Of a DNA stretch of 64,000 bases, positions 1 through 8,229 are shown one piece after another. The position numbers were made by a program, and so were the translations under genes. The stretch comes from Haloferax sp. Atlit-12N. GTDB taxonomy: Archaea; Halobacteriota; Halobacteria; Halobacteriales; Haloferacaceae. How positions within the stretch are numbered: position 1 is the stretch's first letter; each line of letters opens with the position of its first letter. Under the pieces are notes generated by a model. That model was not told the DNA's origin, ran no database searches, and saw nothing but the letters and a program-made list of their open reading frames with translations. The stretch is from NCBI RefSeq assembly GCF_003383095.1, contig NZ_PSYW01000002.1, positions 1 to 64,000 on the forward strand, read 5' to 3'.

Positions 1-56
1 CGTTCTGGTCAGTACTGGAGTGAGCGATCCTCTGGGAAATCCAGTTCGCCGCCCCC
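1..56 (+). rRNA. rrf: 5S ribosomal RNA, 3' end (partial)
   Basis: The first ~56 bases match the 3' half of a haloarchaeal 5S rRNA: the AGTACTGGAGTG block, then CCTCTGGGAAA, then the GTTCGCCGCC 3' strand of the terminal helix. The 5' half and presumably the 23S and 16S genes lie left of the window. No tRNA-Cys follows, although one follows 5S in some Haloferax rRNA operons. The exact 3' base is uncertain by a few nucleotides. Confidence 0.85.
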
Positions 57-66
57 ACTCATACAA

Positions 67-99
67 AGCCCACTGGACTTCGGTCCAGTGGGCTTTTTT
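67..99 (+). terminator. rRNA operon hairpin terminator with U-tract
   Basis: A perfect 12-bp stem (67-78 with 83-94) is closed by a TTCG loop in a C(UUCG)G context, an extra-stable tetraloop. The stem runs into six T residues (94-99). It lies just 10 nt after the 5S gene. The U-tract alone can terminate archaeal transcription; the stem could also protect or help process the rRNA 3' end. Confidence 0.85.
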
Positions 100-106
100 C
101 ATTTAC

Positions 107-164
107 AGCGAGCGGTAATCGCTCGCTTGCACACTGCACAGACAGCGACCGCTCTCTCGGTCGC
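107..164. other. Two further hairpins after the rRNA terminator
   Basis: A perfect 8-bp inverted repeat (107-114 with 120-127, 5-nt loop) and a perfect 7-bp inverted repeat (145-151 with 158-164, 6-nt loop) follow the terminator. They may be back-up terminators or processing signals. Nothing else recognisable, and no convincing gene, lies between 165 and 402. Confidence 0.45.
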
Positions 165-402
165 ATCTCTCATGTCGTCCGAGAGTGGCAACGCCCTCGT
201 CGAACGCATCGGTTCCGCCGACACCACTCGCGTTCGGCCGTGACGGTGTTTCGGTGAGCCCCGGACGGCTGTCCGACTCGAAACTCGGCGAAATCGACAG
301 ACGAAAGCCCGATTTCGAACACGTTGATTGGGGTGAAATTCAGCGAAAACCGGGGTTACGATTCTCCCCTTTTACCGTATCAGGGTTAGAAGGGAGGGTT
401 GC

Positions 403-1935
403 ATGCGCGGCAGCAAACACTTCACTGTAGTCATGGTCGTTGCGATGCTCGCCGTCGCGATGGTCCCCGGGACCGTCGGTGCAGCGAGCACCGATGCCCT
501 CCAGGTCGGCGTCACACAGGGCGCCGACACGGGCGACGCGACAGTAACCGTGACGCGGAACGAGACGGCCGTCGAGAACGCGACGGTCGTCGTCGAATCG
601 AGCGGTAACTACTCCGGGAACGGAACGTACGCGACGGGCGCGAACGGAACCGTCGACCTCCCCAACCCGCAGGAACGCGTGAACGCGACGTTCACCGTCA
701 CCGAGGGGAACAACACGTCCAGCACGTCCGTCGTCCTCGTCCCGCTCGACGAGTCCCTCGACATCTCCGTCGAGGCTGACGACGCCAACGACACGCTCAC
801 CGCCACCGTCACCCAGTACGGCGACGCCGTCGAGGGCGCGTCTGTCATGGTCAACGGGAGCGCGTACGACAACGGAACGTACGAAACGGACGCGAACGGG
901 ACCGTCGAGGTCGCCGAACCGACGACCACGACGAACCTGACGTTCGTCGCGATGGACGGCGACCTCACCGCTGAGACGACGGTCGCAGTTGAGGCCGACG
1001 ACCTCACCGTCACCGCCGAGGTTGACGACGCCAACGACACGGTCGTCGCCACCGTCACGCAGGACGGAGAACCGGTCGAGAACGCGTCGGTTCAGGTCAA
1101 CGGGACCGACTACGCCGACAACGGAACGTACGAGACGAATGAGAACGGGACCGTCGAGGTCGCCGAACCGACGACCACGACGAACCTGACGTTCGTCGCG
1201 ACGGCCGACGGCCTCTCCGCCGAGACCACGGTCGCCGTCGAGGCTGACGACCTCTCCATTGCCGTCTCGCAGGACGAAAACGAGTCGGTCACCATCACCG
1301 TGACTGAAGACGGCGAGGCTGTCGAGAACGCCTCGGTCGCGGTCGACGGGAACTACACGGACGCGGGCGAGTACGAGACGGATGCGAACGGTACCGTCGA
1401 ACTCACCGCGCCCCTGCAGAGTGTCACGGTCGACGTGACCGCCGAGTACGACGGCCTCAGCGCTGAGACGACCGCCACCCTACAGGGTGAGGTCGCCGAG
1501 GACGACCCGTTCGGGCAGCTCGTCAGCAGCTTCGTCGAGCGACTCAAGGACACGGGTACTGACGGCCCCCTCGGACAGGCAGTCTCCGACTTCGTGACCA
1601 AGAACAACCCGGGTAACGCCGACGACAAGCGTCCGGACCACGCCGGCCCGAAGAACAGCAGCGACGACGCTGACGGCGAGGAGGACGCACCCGGAAACTC
1701 CGGCAAGGCCAAGAACGGTAACGCGGGCGGCCCGCCGGAACACGCCAACAACGACAAGGCGAGCGACGAAGACGACGAGGAGACCGCCGAGACCGAGCAG
1801 GCCGACACCGAGGAGACCGAGACCGACGGCGACGCTGAGGACGAGTCAGAAGACGACGACGAGTCAGAAGACGACGACAAGTCGAACGGTAACGGCAACG
1901 GTGGTGGCCCGCCGGAACACGCCAACAACAACTAA
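403..1935 (+). CDS. Secreted, repeat-rich acidic surface protein
   Basis: 510 aa, function unknown. Residues 1-27 form a Sec signal peptide (basic start, hydrophobic core, VGA cleavage region). Then come four divergent ~80-residue beta-rich repeats (about 36-112, 118-198, 201-281, 283-360), each with an ENASVxVNG strand and a GTYET.ANGTVE segment. They resemble carboxypeptidase-regulatory or Ig-like surface repeats. Many N-x-S/T sequons suggest N-glycosylation. The C-terminal ~150 residues are low-complexity and extremely acidic, with two copies of a GGPPEHANN motif (442-450 and 501-509). No PGF-CTERM-type anchor is visible. A GGAGGG Shine-Dalgarno precedes the ATG. It stands alone downstream of the rRNA operon. 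Confidence 0.85.
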   Translation: MRGSKHFTVVMVVAMLAVAMVPGTVGAASTDALQVGVTQGADTGDATVTVTRNETAVENATVVVESSGNYSGNGTYATGANGTVDLPNPQERVNATFTVTEGNNTSSTSVVLVPLDESLDISVEADDANDTLTATVTQYGDAVEGASVMVNGSAYDNGTYETDANGTVEVAEPTTTTNLTFVAMDGDLTAETTVAVEADDLTVTAEVDDANDTVVATVTQDGEPVENASVQVNGTDYADNGTYETNENGTVEVAEPTTTTNLTFVATADGLSAETTVAVEADDLSIAVSQDENESVTITVTEDGEAVENASVAVDGNYTDAGEYETDANGTVELTAPLQSVTVDVTAEYDGLSAETTATLQGEVAEDDPFGQLVSSFVERLKDTGTDGPLGQAVSDFVTKNNPGNADDKRPDHAGPKNSSDDADGEEDAPGNSGKAKNGNAGGPPEHANNDKASDEDDEETAETEQADTEETETDGDAEDESEDDDESEDDDKSNGNGNGGGPPEHANNN

Positions 1936-1953
1936 CGACTCGAACACGGGTTT

Positions 1954-1970
1954 CCACGCATCGAGCGTGG
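1954..1970. terminator. Possible terminator hairpin after the surface protein
   Basis: A 6-bp inverted repeat CCACGC/GCGTGG with a 5-nt loop sits 19 nt after the stop codon and is followed by a weakly T-rich stretch. It lies between convergent genes, so it could serve either. Nothing else is recognised in 1971-2080. Confidence 0.3.
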
Positions 1971-2080
1971 GTCTTGGGTTTCACCCTTCGTCCGCGTCCG
2001 GGCGGATACTGTGGTTCAGAGGCACCCCCACTTCCACATACGCCCCGGCCGTCGTTGTCAGAGACTGACGGTCGGACGAC

Positions 2081-2491
2081 TCACTCGCCCGACGCGACTT
2101 TTTCTATCGAAACGTCACCGAGCGCGCCGACGAGCGCCGGCTCGACGTCGAACCGTCGAACCGCGAGCCGTGCGCCCGCGACCACGAGGTCGTCGTCGAC
2201 GCGGGCGGGCGCGCCGCTCGGATACCACGCCGAGTCGTCGGACGCGCTGACGCTCGACCGAAGCGACTCCCGGAGGCGACGGTGCGCGAACAGCGTCGAG
2301 ACGAACGCGAGCGACGCCGCGAGCGTGACACCACCGTCGTCGAACGCCGCGTCGGTCGCTTCCGCTCTGGCCGTTTCGAGCGCGCCGGCGACCGCGAGCG
2401 ACTGCCTCGCGTGGTCGTCGTCGGTGAGCGCGCGTGTGAGCGCGGCGTCCTGAATCTCTCGAATCGCGGTCTCCGTCGTCGGGTCGGACAT
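2081..2491 (-). CDS. Hypothetical haloarchaeal protein
   Basis: 136 aa, not recognised. Soluble, acidic and alanine-rich, starting MSDPTTETAIREIQDAALTR and mostly helical in appearance; no transmembrane segment or metal-binding motif is seen. The ATG at 2491 was chosen over longer in-frame starts because the upstream part reads into the next gene in a different frame with arginine-rich, non-haloarchaeal composition. It lies 17 nt downstream of the 2509-2886 gene on the same strand, so the two probably form an operon. Confidence 0.65.
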   Translation of the reverse strand: MSDPTTETAIREIQDAALTRALTDDDHARQSLAVAGALETARAEATDAAFDDGGVTLAASLAFVSTLFAHRRLRESLRSSVSASDDSAWYPSGAPARVDDDLVVAGARLAVRRFDVEPALVGALGDVSIEKVASGE

Positions 2492-2508
2492 CGGTGACGC
2501 TGAGCGGT

Positions 2509-2886
2509 TCACGCCCCGTCGAGCGGCGGAACGCGGAGCGTATGGTCCACGACGGTCTCGTCCGGTCGCAGCGTCACCGTCCCGAGGAACACCGTCTCGC
2601 CCTCGGCGGCGTTGGTCGCGACGGTCTGAAGCGTCGCTCGCTGGTCGAGTTGTTCCCAGGTGACGCGTTCGACGAGGCGCTGGAACGCGTCGGGGTCGGT
2701 CCACCCCGAGTCGATATCGGACGGGACGTTGACCACGAACCGGAGTTCGGTCTCGGTGACGTGGATGCCGACGCGGAACGTGTCCCCGTCGGTCGAATCG
2801 TCCGGCGAACGCTCGGTGGCGGCCGCGTCGGAGTCCGTGTTCGACGCGGGCGCGGTTTCGCTCGCCGTCTCGTCGGGGTCGGTCAT
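2509..2886 (-). CDS. Hypothetical haloarchaeal protein, disordered N-terminus
   Basis: 125 aa, not recognised as a named family. Residues 1-35 are Ser/Thr/Asp-rich and probably disordered. The rest looks like a small alpha/beta domain (TFRVGIHVTETELRFVVNVP, a central helix, then TVFLGTVTLRPDE). The ATG at 2886 marks the point where composition becomes typically acidic; in-frame codons further upstream give basic, Pro/Ser-rich residues. Probably first gene of a two-gene operon with the 2081-2491 gene. Confidence 0.65.
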   Translation of the reverse strand: MTDPDETASETAPASNTDSDAAATERSPDDSTDGDTFRVGIHVTETELRFVVNVPSDIDSGWTDPDAFQRLVERVTWEQLDQRATLQTVATNAAEGETVFLGTVTLRPDETVVDHTLRVPPLDGA

Positions 2887-3110
2887 GCCCGGCTGTCGGA
2901 GACGTGGAGACAAAGATGCACCGGACGTGAGCCGAAAGGTGAACCACGAGCGCACGTCGTCGTCGACGCCTCGGCGTGACTCGGCTACCGCGTGCTGCGA
3001 ACCCGATGACGGAGCCGCGTTTCCGGCGCTCGAACCCGGGGGTAGAGTGCGGGGAATCACCCACCTCGCCCCCGATAGTGTGCGAATCTCACGCATGCAG
3101 AGACGAACGT

Positions 3111-3130
3111 CGAACGGTTATTAGCGTTCG
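3111..3130 (+). promoter_or_regulatory. Promoter with 6-bp inverted repeat before the GTPase gene
   Basis: CGAACG (3111-3116) and CGTTCG (3125-3130) flank an AT-rich GTTATTAG core lying about 22-35 nt before the ATG at 3152. The core is a plausible TATA/BRE element for a short or leaderless transcript. A repeat overlapping the core could be an operator. The rest of 2887-3110 shows nothing recognisable. Confidence 0.35.
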
Positions 3131-3151
3131 AGACACCAGTCCGACCAACGA

Positions 3152-4342
3152 ATGAGTTACAAGATCGGTCTCGTCGGAAAACCGTCCGTCGGGAAGTCGA
3201 GTTTCTTCAACGCGGCGACGATGAACGACGTGCCCGAGGGCGCGTATCCGTTTACGACCATCGACCCCTCCATCGGCGAGGCGTACGTCCGCGTCGAGTG
3301 TGCGGCCCCGGAGTTCGACGAGTCGTGTACGCCCTCTGTCGGCTACTGCGACCACGGAATGCGATACGTCCCGGTCAAACTCGTCGACGTGGCGGGTCTC
3401 ATCCCCGGCGCGCACGAGGGGAAGGGCCTCGGAAACCAGTTCCTCACCGACCTCAACGAGGCGGACGTGCTCGTCCACGTCGTCGACTTCTCCGGTGAGA
3501 CGGACATCGAAGGCGAGGCGACGGAGGGCCACGACCCCCGGGAGGACATCGACTTCCTCGAGAACGAACTGGACATGTGGTACCTCGGCGTCCTGGAGAA
3601 GGGCATCGACCGCTACCGCTCGGGCTATCACGGCGAGGACAAGGACATCGAAGTCGACCTCGCCGAGCAGATGTCCGCGTTCAAGACGAACAAAGACGAA
3701 ATCAAGCAGATAATCCTTTCGCTCGGTCTGGAACTCGACCCCGACGAGTGGGACGACGCGGACAAGGAGTCGCTCGCCCGCGAGATTCGAAAGCGCACGA
3801 AGCCAATCATCATCGCGGCGAACAAGATGGACAAGCCAGTCTCCCAAGAGAACTACGAGGAAATCACGGCCGACGCCGACTACGAACACCTGACGTTCGT
3901 CCCGACCTCGGCGCACGCGGAGAAGGCGCTGAAGAAGGCCGACGAGGGCGGCGTCGTCGACTACCGCCCCGGCGACGACGACTTCGACATCGTCGGCGAC
4001 GTGAGCGACGAACAGGAGGCGGGTCTCGAACAGATTCGCGAGTTCGTCGCGGAGTTCGGCGGCACGGGCGTCCAGCAGTCGCTCGAAAACGCGTTGTTCG
4101 ACGTGATGGGTGCCATCGCCATCTTCCCCGGGAGCGCGAACGGGAAAAGCGACTCGCAGGGCGTCTTCCGCGACTGCTTTATTCTCCCCGAGGGCTCGAC
4201 GACCGAGGACTTCGCGTACCACCTGCACTCGGACATCGGCGACGGCCTCCTCCACGGCATCGACTGCCACTCGAAGCGCCAAATCGGTTCGGACCACGAA
4301 CTCGCACACCGGGACGTGGTCGAAATCGTCTCGACGAACTGA
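3152..4342 (+). CDS. OBG/YchF-type GTP-binding protein with C-terminal TGS domain
   Basis: 396 aa. The G domain starts immediately: G1 GKPSVGKSS (about residues 9-17), G3 DVAGLIPG, G4 NKMD and a G5-like TSA. The C-terminal ~75 residues form a TGS-like domain. Haloarchaeal annotations usually call this redox-regulated ATPase YchF, but the NKMD in G4 predicts guanine specificity, unlike bacterial YchF (NxxE), and fits the archaeal OBG subfamily better. Proteins of this type are ribosome-associated in other organisms; that role is inferred here. Start supported by a TATA-like core ~30 nt upstream. Confidence 0.9.
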   Translation: MSYKIGLVGKPSVGKSSFFNAATMNDVPEGAYPFTTIDPSIGEAYVRVECAAPEFDESCTPSVGYCDHGMRYVPVKLVDVAGLIPGAHEGKGLGNQFLTDLNEADVLVHVVDFSGETDIEGEATEGHDPREDIDFLENELDMWYLGVLEKGIDRYRSGYHGEDKDIEVDLAEQMSAFKTNKDEIKQIILSLGLELDPDEWDDADKESLAREIRKRTKPIIIAANKMDKPVSQENYEEITADADYEHLTFVPTSAHAEKALKKADEGGVVDYRPGDDDFDIVGDVSDEQEAGLEQIREFVAEFGGTGVQQSLENALFDVMGAIAIFPGSANGKSDSQGVFRDCFILPEGSTTEDFAYHLHSDIGDGLLHGIDCHSKRQIGSDHELAHRDVVEIVSTN

Positions 4343-4396
4343 CTCTCTCGGACGCCAACCGCAACACCGTTATATCCGTGGCTGTAGGACCCGGGT

Positions 4397-4807
4397 ATGG
4401 GTGAGGCCGAAACGACGGCCGCGACACTTGACGTCGAGATTGGGGGTCTCGGCGGCGAGGTGACGCTGGCCGACTTGTTCCCGTCGCCGTGGGTCGAGTC
4501 ACATTGTGAGGCGGCATCGATTAGTGAATTCCTCGAAGAAAGCGGCTTCGCGGTCGCAGACCAGGAGTCCTTCGAGTCGATACCGGCCCACGAGTTGGAC
4601 CGGTACGTCGACGCGAACACCGAGTTCGACGACTGGCAGGCGATGCTCTCCGCCGGCGTCGAGCGCTACGTGCTCGAACAGGCGGGGGCCGCCGACCCGG
4701 ACGCTGACGCGGTCGCCGAGGTTGACGACATCGGCGAAGTCGAGGCGGTCGAGGGGAGCGACTCGGCGGAAGCCGAGAGGGAAGACTCCCTCGAAGCCGG
4801 CGTCTGA
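4397..4807 (+). CDS. Hypothetical haloarchaeal protein
   Basis: 136 aa, not recognised. The N-terminal ~95 residues look like a small alpha/beta domain (DVEIGGLGGEVTLADLFPSP, then several helices). The C-terminal ~40 residues are an Asp/Glu/Ala tail that is probably disordered. No cysteines suitable for metal binding beyond one. A TATA-like TTATATCC lies 25-30 nt before the ATG, suggesting its own leaderless transcript rather than cotranscription with the GTPase gene 54 nt upstream. Confidence 0.7.
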   Translation: MGEAETTAATLDVEIGGLGGEVTLADLFPSPWVESHCEAASISEFLEESGFAVADQESFESIPAHELDRYVDANTEFDDWQAMLSAGVERYVLEQAGAADPDADAVAEVDDIGEVEAVEGSDSAEAEREDSLEAGV

Positions 4808-4846
4808 ACGCGGACGACGGGCCGGGAGACGGGAAGGGACCTCGGC

Positions 4847-5461
4847 TCAGGTAGTGCTGTTCTGTCCAGTGTCTTCGACGAGCGCAGCGCCGCGAGTGAG
4901 CGCGTCGTCCCACCAGTCGCATTCCCGAGCGTCGGCCACGGACAGCGGTGCTGTGGGTTCTTCGGGTCGGTCGCCGAGGTCGAGACTCCACCACTCCACG
5001 TCGTGCCACGCGTCGTGTTTGTAGCCGACGCGCTCGAAACGGCCGACGCGCTCGAAGCCGAACGATTCGTGGAAGGCGATGCTCGCGGGGTTCGGCGTCG
5101 TGACGACAGCGACGGCCGAGACGTAGCCCTGCCGTTCGAGCAGGTCTAAAAGCGCCGTGTAGAGACCGCGGGCGACGCCGCGGCGCTGGAAGTCCGGGTG
5201 GACGTAAATCGAGGTCTCGACGGCCCACTGGTAGGCGACACGCTCTCGAATCGCTCCGGCGTAGGCGTAGCCGGCCACTTCACCGTCGAGTTCGCAGACG
5301 AGCCACGGATAGTCGGTCTTCTTCTCCAGTTTCGCTTCGAGGTCCGCGACGCTCGGCGGGTCGTAGGCGAACGAAATCGCGGTGTCCTCGACGAACGGCG
5401 CGTAAATCTCCCGAATCGCGGGGAGGTCGGACGCCGTCGCCGCACGGAGGCGGACAGTCAT
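4847..5461 (-). CDS. GNAT N-acetyltransferase, phosphinothricin-acetyltransferase-like
   Basis: 204 aa. GCN5-related N-acetyltransferase fold: beta strands with AYAGAIRERVAYQWAVETSI, then the acetyl-CoA-binding motif A HPDFQRRGVARGLY, and the NPASIAFHESFGFE stretch typical of the Pat/Bar/YncA group. These enzymes acetylate small amines such as phosphinothricin or methionine derivatives; the natural substrate here is unknown. Convergent with the 4397-4807 gene. The single cytoplasmic domain fills the whole protein apart from a ~30-residue tail. Confidence 0.85.
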   Translation of the reverse strand: MTVRLRAATASDLPAIREIYAPFVEDTAISFAYDPPSVADLEAKLEKKTDYPWLVCELDGEVAGYAYAGAIRERVAYQWAVETSIYVHPDFQRRGVARGLYTALLDLLERQGYVSAVAVVTTPNPASIAFHESFGFERVGRFERVGYKHDAWHDVEWWSLDLGDRPEEPTAPLSVADARECDWWDDALTRGAALVEDTGQNSTT

Positions 5462-5545
5462 GACTCAGGTGCCGTCGCGCGGAGAGAAAGGTGCGACGAT
5501 GGCGGCCGCTCTCGCAGATGACTCGACTCAAGGTCGAACCGGCGC

Positions 5546-6859
5546 TCAGTCGCCCGTCGGTGCCGCGTCGAGGCCGTCGGCGACCGCCCGCGCCCGCTCG
5601 CGGATGTCGTCGGGGTCCGCGCGGACGTGTTCGCCTCCGTCGTAGAGCACGTCGCCGTCGACCATGGTGAACACCACGTCGTCGCCGTGGGCGGAGAAGA
5701 CGAGGTGCGAAAGCACGTCGTGCATCGGCGTCGCGCGGGTGAGGTCGGTGTCGATACCGACGATGTCGGCTTTCCATCCTTCGCGGAGCTCGCCGACCCG
5801 GTCGAAACCGGCGGCCTTCGCGCCGTTTCGGGTCGCCATCTCGAAGACGGTCGCGGCGGGCGTGCTCGTCGGGTCGAGCGCGTCGACTTTCTGGAGGAGG
5901 CTGGCTTGCCGCATCTCGGTGAACGGGTCGAGCGTGTTGTTGCACGGCGGGCCGTCGTTGCCGAGTGCGACGTTGATACCGCGGTCGAGGTAGTCGGGAA
6001 TCGGCGCGATGCCCGACGCGAGTTTCATGTTCGACGACGGGCAGTAGGTGACGTGCGTACCGGTCTCGGTGAGCACTTCGCGCTCGGACTCGTCGGTGTG
6101 GACGCAGTGGGCGAGCACCACGTCGTCGCCGGTGAGACCGACCTCGTCGAGCCAGTGGATGTTCCGCATGCCAGTCTCCGCCTCGACGGTGGCGATTTCG
6201 TCGCGGTTCTCGCTCGCGTGGGTGTGGATGCGGACGCCGTCGTACCGGTCTGCGAGTTCGCGGACGCCCCGCAGACACGCCTCCGAGCAGGTGACGGCGA
6301 ACCGGGGCGTGACGGCGTACTGGATGCGGCCGCCGAAGCCGTCGTGGTAGCGCTCAATGAGGCGTTCGGACTCGGCGAGGCCGGCGTCGGTGTCTTCCTG
6401 TAACCCCTCGGGCGCGTTCGTGTCCATGAGCACCTTCCCGATTCGCCCGCGGATGCCCATCTCGCCCGCCGCCTCGAACGCCTCCTCGGCGTGTCGAACC
6501 GAGAGGTGGTCGACGACCGTCGTCGTCCCGGACTCGATGCATTCGAGATAGCCCAGTTCGGCGGCGACGCGCATCCCCTCCGCGTCGAGGCCGGCTTCCA
6601 TCGGAAGCACGTGGTCGAAGAGCCAGTCGAGAAGCGACGTGTCGTCGGCGATGCCTCGTCCGAGCGACTGCACCGAGTGGACGTGCCCGCCGACCAGTCC
6701 CGGCGCGATAACGTCGAACTCGCGTCGCTCATGGTCGGGGGACCGTTCCGCGAGGTCCGCGTACTCTCCAACCGCGGCGATGCGGTCGTCGTCGACGACG
6801 ACGGCTCCCTCTTCGATGATAGTGGACGCGTCGGCGACCACCGTTCCCGCGAGTAACAT
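5546..6859 (-). CDS. Amidohydrolase, MTA/SAH deaminase-like
   Basis: 437 aa. Classical metal-dependent amidohydrolase (TIM barrel with a small beta domain at both ends). Metal ligands visible: HVHSVQSLGRG near residue 60 (HxH), the HTHASE histidine, the AHCVHTDESE histidine and the GNDGPPCNNTLD aspartate. The PPCNNTLDPFTEMR segment is typical of the methylthioadenosine/S-adenosylhomocysteine deaminase and 5'-deoxyadenosine deaminase group, so purine-salvage deamination is likely; exact substrate uncertain. The ATG at 6859 is chosen because the protein begins at MLLAGTVVAD, the normal family start. Divergent from the HTH_10 regulator gene. Confidence 0.85.
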   Translation of the reverse strand: MLLAGTVVADASTIIEEGAVVVDDDRIAAVGEYADLAERSPDHERREFDVIAPGLVGGHVHSVQSLGRGIADDTSLLDWLFDHVLPMEAGLDAEGMRVAAELGYLECIESGTTTVVDHLSVRHAEEAFEAAGEMGIRGRIGKVLMDTNAPEGLQEDTDAGLAESERLIERYHDGFGGRIQYAVTPRFAVTCSEACLRGVRELADRYDGVRIHTHASENRDEIATVEAETGMRNIHWLDEVGLTGDDVVLAHCVHTDESEREVLTETGTHVTYCPSSNMKLASGIAPIPDYLDRGINVALGNDGPPCNNTLDPFTEMRQASLLQKVDALDPTSTPAATVFEMATRNGAKAAGFDRVGELREGWKADIVGIDTDLTRATPMHDVLSHLVFSAHGDDVVFTMVDGDVLYDGGEHVRADPDDIRERARAVADGLDAAPTGD

Positions 6860-7041
6860 CCTCGTGCGGGTAGACGACCGGGCGTAAAATAGGTGGTGTC
6901 CCGGCCGCTGTCCGAGGTTGGTTGGAGTGAGGTTGCGGTCGGCGGTGGTGGTGTGGATGGTCGGGACCGATTCCCGCGGGGCGAGTGGACCCCGCGTCAC
7001 TCCGATTCTCACTCCGTTCGCGGCCTCCCTCACTATTACGC

Positions 7042-7135
7042 TAGCATATGCTAAACTAATTCGGACTGAGCAGTGTAACCCGAGCATAGCTCGGTTAGAA
7101 CCCCAAACAAGTTCCGTCGAGATTAGTACATGCTA
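7042..7135. promoter_or_regulatory. Palindromic operator-like sites upstream of HTH_10 regulator
   Basis: The 304-bp divergent region 6860-7163 turns AT-rich near its right end. It carries a perfect 12-bp palindrome TAGCATATGCTA (7042-7053), a 5-3-5 palindrome CGAGC/GCTCG (7080-7092) and a near-copy of the first site, TAGTACATGCTA (7124-7135). The last lies ~30-40 nt before the regulator's ATG, where a TATA box is expected. Repeated sites beside a regulator gene suggest autoregulation. No gene is supported in 6860-7041. Confidence 0.4.
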
Positions 7136-7163
7136 AGTTCCTCCGCGATAGAGTGACCGCTGA

Positions 7164-7883
7164 ATGCGTGAGTTCGAATTCGTCGTTCGCTTTTCCGAGG
7201 ACACCGACGAGCTGATGGACCTGTTTTACGAGTATCCGAGTCTGCGGTCCCGTTCGTCGGTCTGTTCGTCCACGGAGGACGTGATGTGGCGGGTCGACCA
7301 CGTCGTCGGCACGCCGGAAGCGCTGTCGGCGTTCGAGGGGGTGTTCCTCGACGAAACGCGGTGCAACGAGTGTCTCGACGCGCCCGACTGCCATACCCAC
7401 CGCGACTACCACGTCCTCGACCGGTCGGACAACTCGATGACCGTCTACACCTACCGCGAGGAGGTGAGCAACTGCCACTCGATTCCGCGATACGTGCTCG
7501 AACACGTCGGTCCGGGCGTCATCTTCGAGTCGTCTCGCCGCGCGGGCGCGTACCGCTGGCGCATCCTCTACCCCGGTGACCACCCGCTCGGTGAACTGTA
7601 CGAGACCATCGAGGCGCAACTCAGAGAGGGCCTGCAGTTGGACGTCGAACACCTCACGAGCGCCGGTAACTGGGACGCCGAATCGCGCATCGCGGCCGAC
7701 CTCTCGTCGGCCCACTGGGAGGCGCTCGAAACCGCCGTCGAACACGGTTACTACGAGCGCCCGCGCAAGGTGACCGTCGAGGACCTCAGCGAGGTGCTCG
7801 ACGTGCCGCGCTCGACGGTCCAGTACCGACTGCGAACCGCCGAGGACCTCGTGATGTCGAAACTTGGCGACCCGGAGGCGTAG
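7164..7883 (+). CDS. HTH_10 (bacterio-opsin-activator type) transcription regulator
   Basis: 239 aa. The C-terminal ~55 residues form the haloarchaeal HTH_10 domain: SAHWEALETAVEHGYYERPR, then VTVEDLSEVLDVPRSTVQYR with the recognition helix. The N-terminal ~170 residues are the variable sensor region of this family and contain a C-x-x-C-x(5)-C-x-T-H cluster (CNECLDAPDCHTH) that could bind a metal or react to redox. Its target is unknown; palindromic sites just upstream suggest self-regulation. Only a GTG-free ATG at 7164 fits the family start MREFEFVVRF. Confidence 0.85.
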   Translation: MREFEFVVRFSEDTDELMDLFYEYPSLRSRSSVCSSTEDVMWRVDHVVGTPEALSAFEGVFLDETRCNECLDAPDCHTHRDYHVLDRSDNSMTVYTYREEVSNCHSIPRYVLEHVGPGVIFESSRRAGAYRWRILYPGDHPLGELYETIEAQLREGLQLDVEHLTSAGNWDAESRIAADLSSAHWEALETAVEHGYYERPRKVTVEDLSEVLDVPRSTVQYRLRTAEDLVMSKLGDPEA

Positions 7884-7980
7884 CCGGAGGACAACGCTCG
7901 GAAACGTCGGCTCGAAACCGAACGCGACGACGGACCAGCGATAACGCACACGCTCGTCGGTCAAGTCAGGCGTCGCAGTC

Positions 7981-8175
7981 GCATCTCGGGCCAGAACACG
8001 CTCGCTGTCGCTCACGGTTCGAGATTGAGAGAAGTGCTCCGTCAGGGATTCGAACTCACTCGCAACGCGCTGCGTTGCTCGCTGCTCGAACCCTTCTGTT
8101 GCATCTCGGACTCGAACACGCTCGCTATCGCTCGTGGTTCGAGATTGAGAGAAGTGCTCCGTCAGGGATTCGAAC
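7981..8175. repeat. 75-bp direct repeat containing duplicated 3' end of tRNA-Glu
   Basis: 7981-8055 and 8101-8175 are near-identical direct repeats 120 bp apart, sharing GAGATTGAGAGAAGTGCTCC and the following GTCAGGGATTCGAAC. The second copy is the real tRNA-Glu 3' end plus its downstream flank. The first copy therefore holds a 21-nt tRNA 3' fragment (8035-8055: discriminator, acceptor 3' strand and part of the T arm) cut off from the rest. Such duplications arise at tRNA attachment sites or by local tandem duplication. Nothing else is seen in 7884-7980. Confidence 0.7.
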
Positions 8176-8229
8176 CCTGGTCATCACCGTGAGAGGGTGA
8201 TATGATTGGCCGGACTACACCAACAGAGC
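8155..8229 (-). tRNA. tRNA-Glu (anticodon CTC)
   Basis: Cloverleaf read on the minus strand: acceptor GCTCTGT pairs with ACGGAGC (one U-G wobble) followed by discriminator A. The T arm CCAGGGTTCGAATCCCTG is intact. The anticodon stem TCACC/GGTGA encloses the loop CTCTCAC, giving anticodon CTC for GAG codons. CCA is not encoded. A truncated copy of its 3' 21 nt lies 120 bp downstream at 8035-8055. Confidence 0.95.

Noticed and set aside
185..430. Small plus-strand open frame between the rRNA operon and the surface-protein gene
   Set aside because: No Shine-Dalgarno or promoter, overlaps the start of the 403-1935 gene and has no acidic signature.
6918..7136. Plus-strand 72-codon frame in the divergent region
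   Set aside because: Runs through AT-rich promoter and palindromes; no conserved content.
8035..8055. Possible second tRNA gene
   Set aside because: Only the 3' 21 nt of tRNA-Glu are present; no anticodon arm, D arm or 5' acceptor strand can be formed from the upstream sequence.
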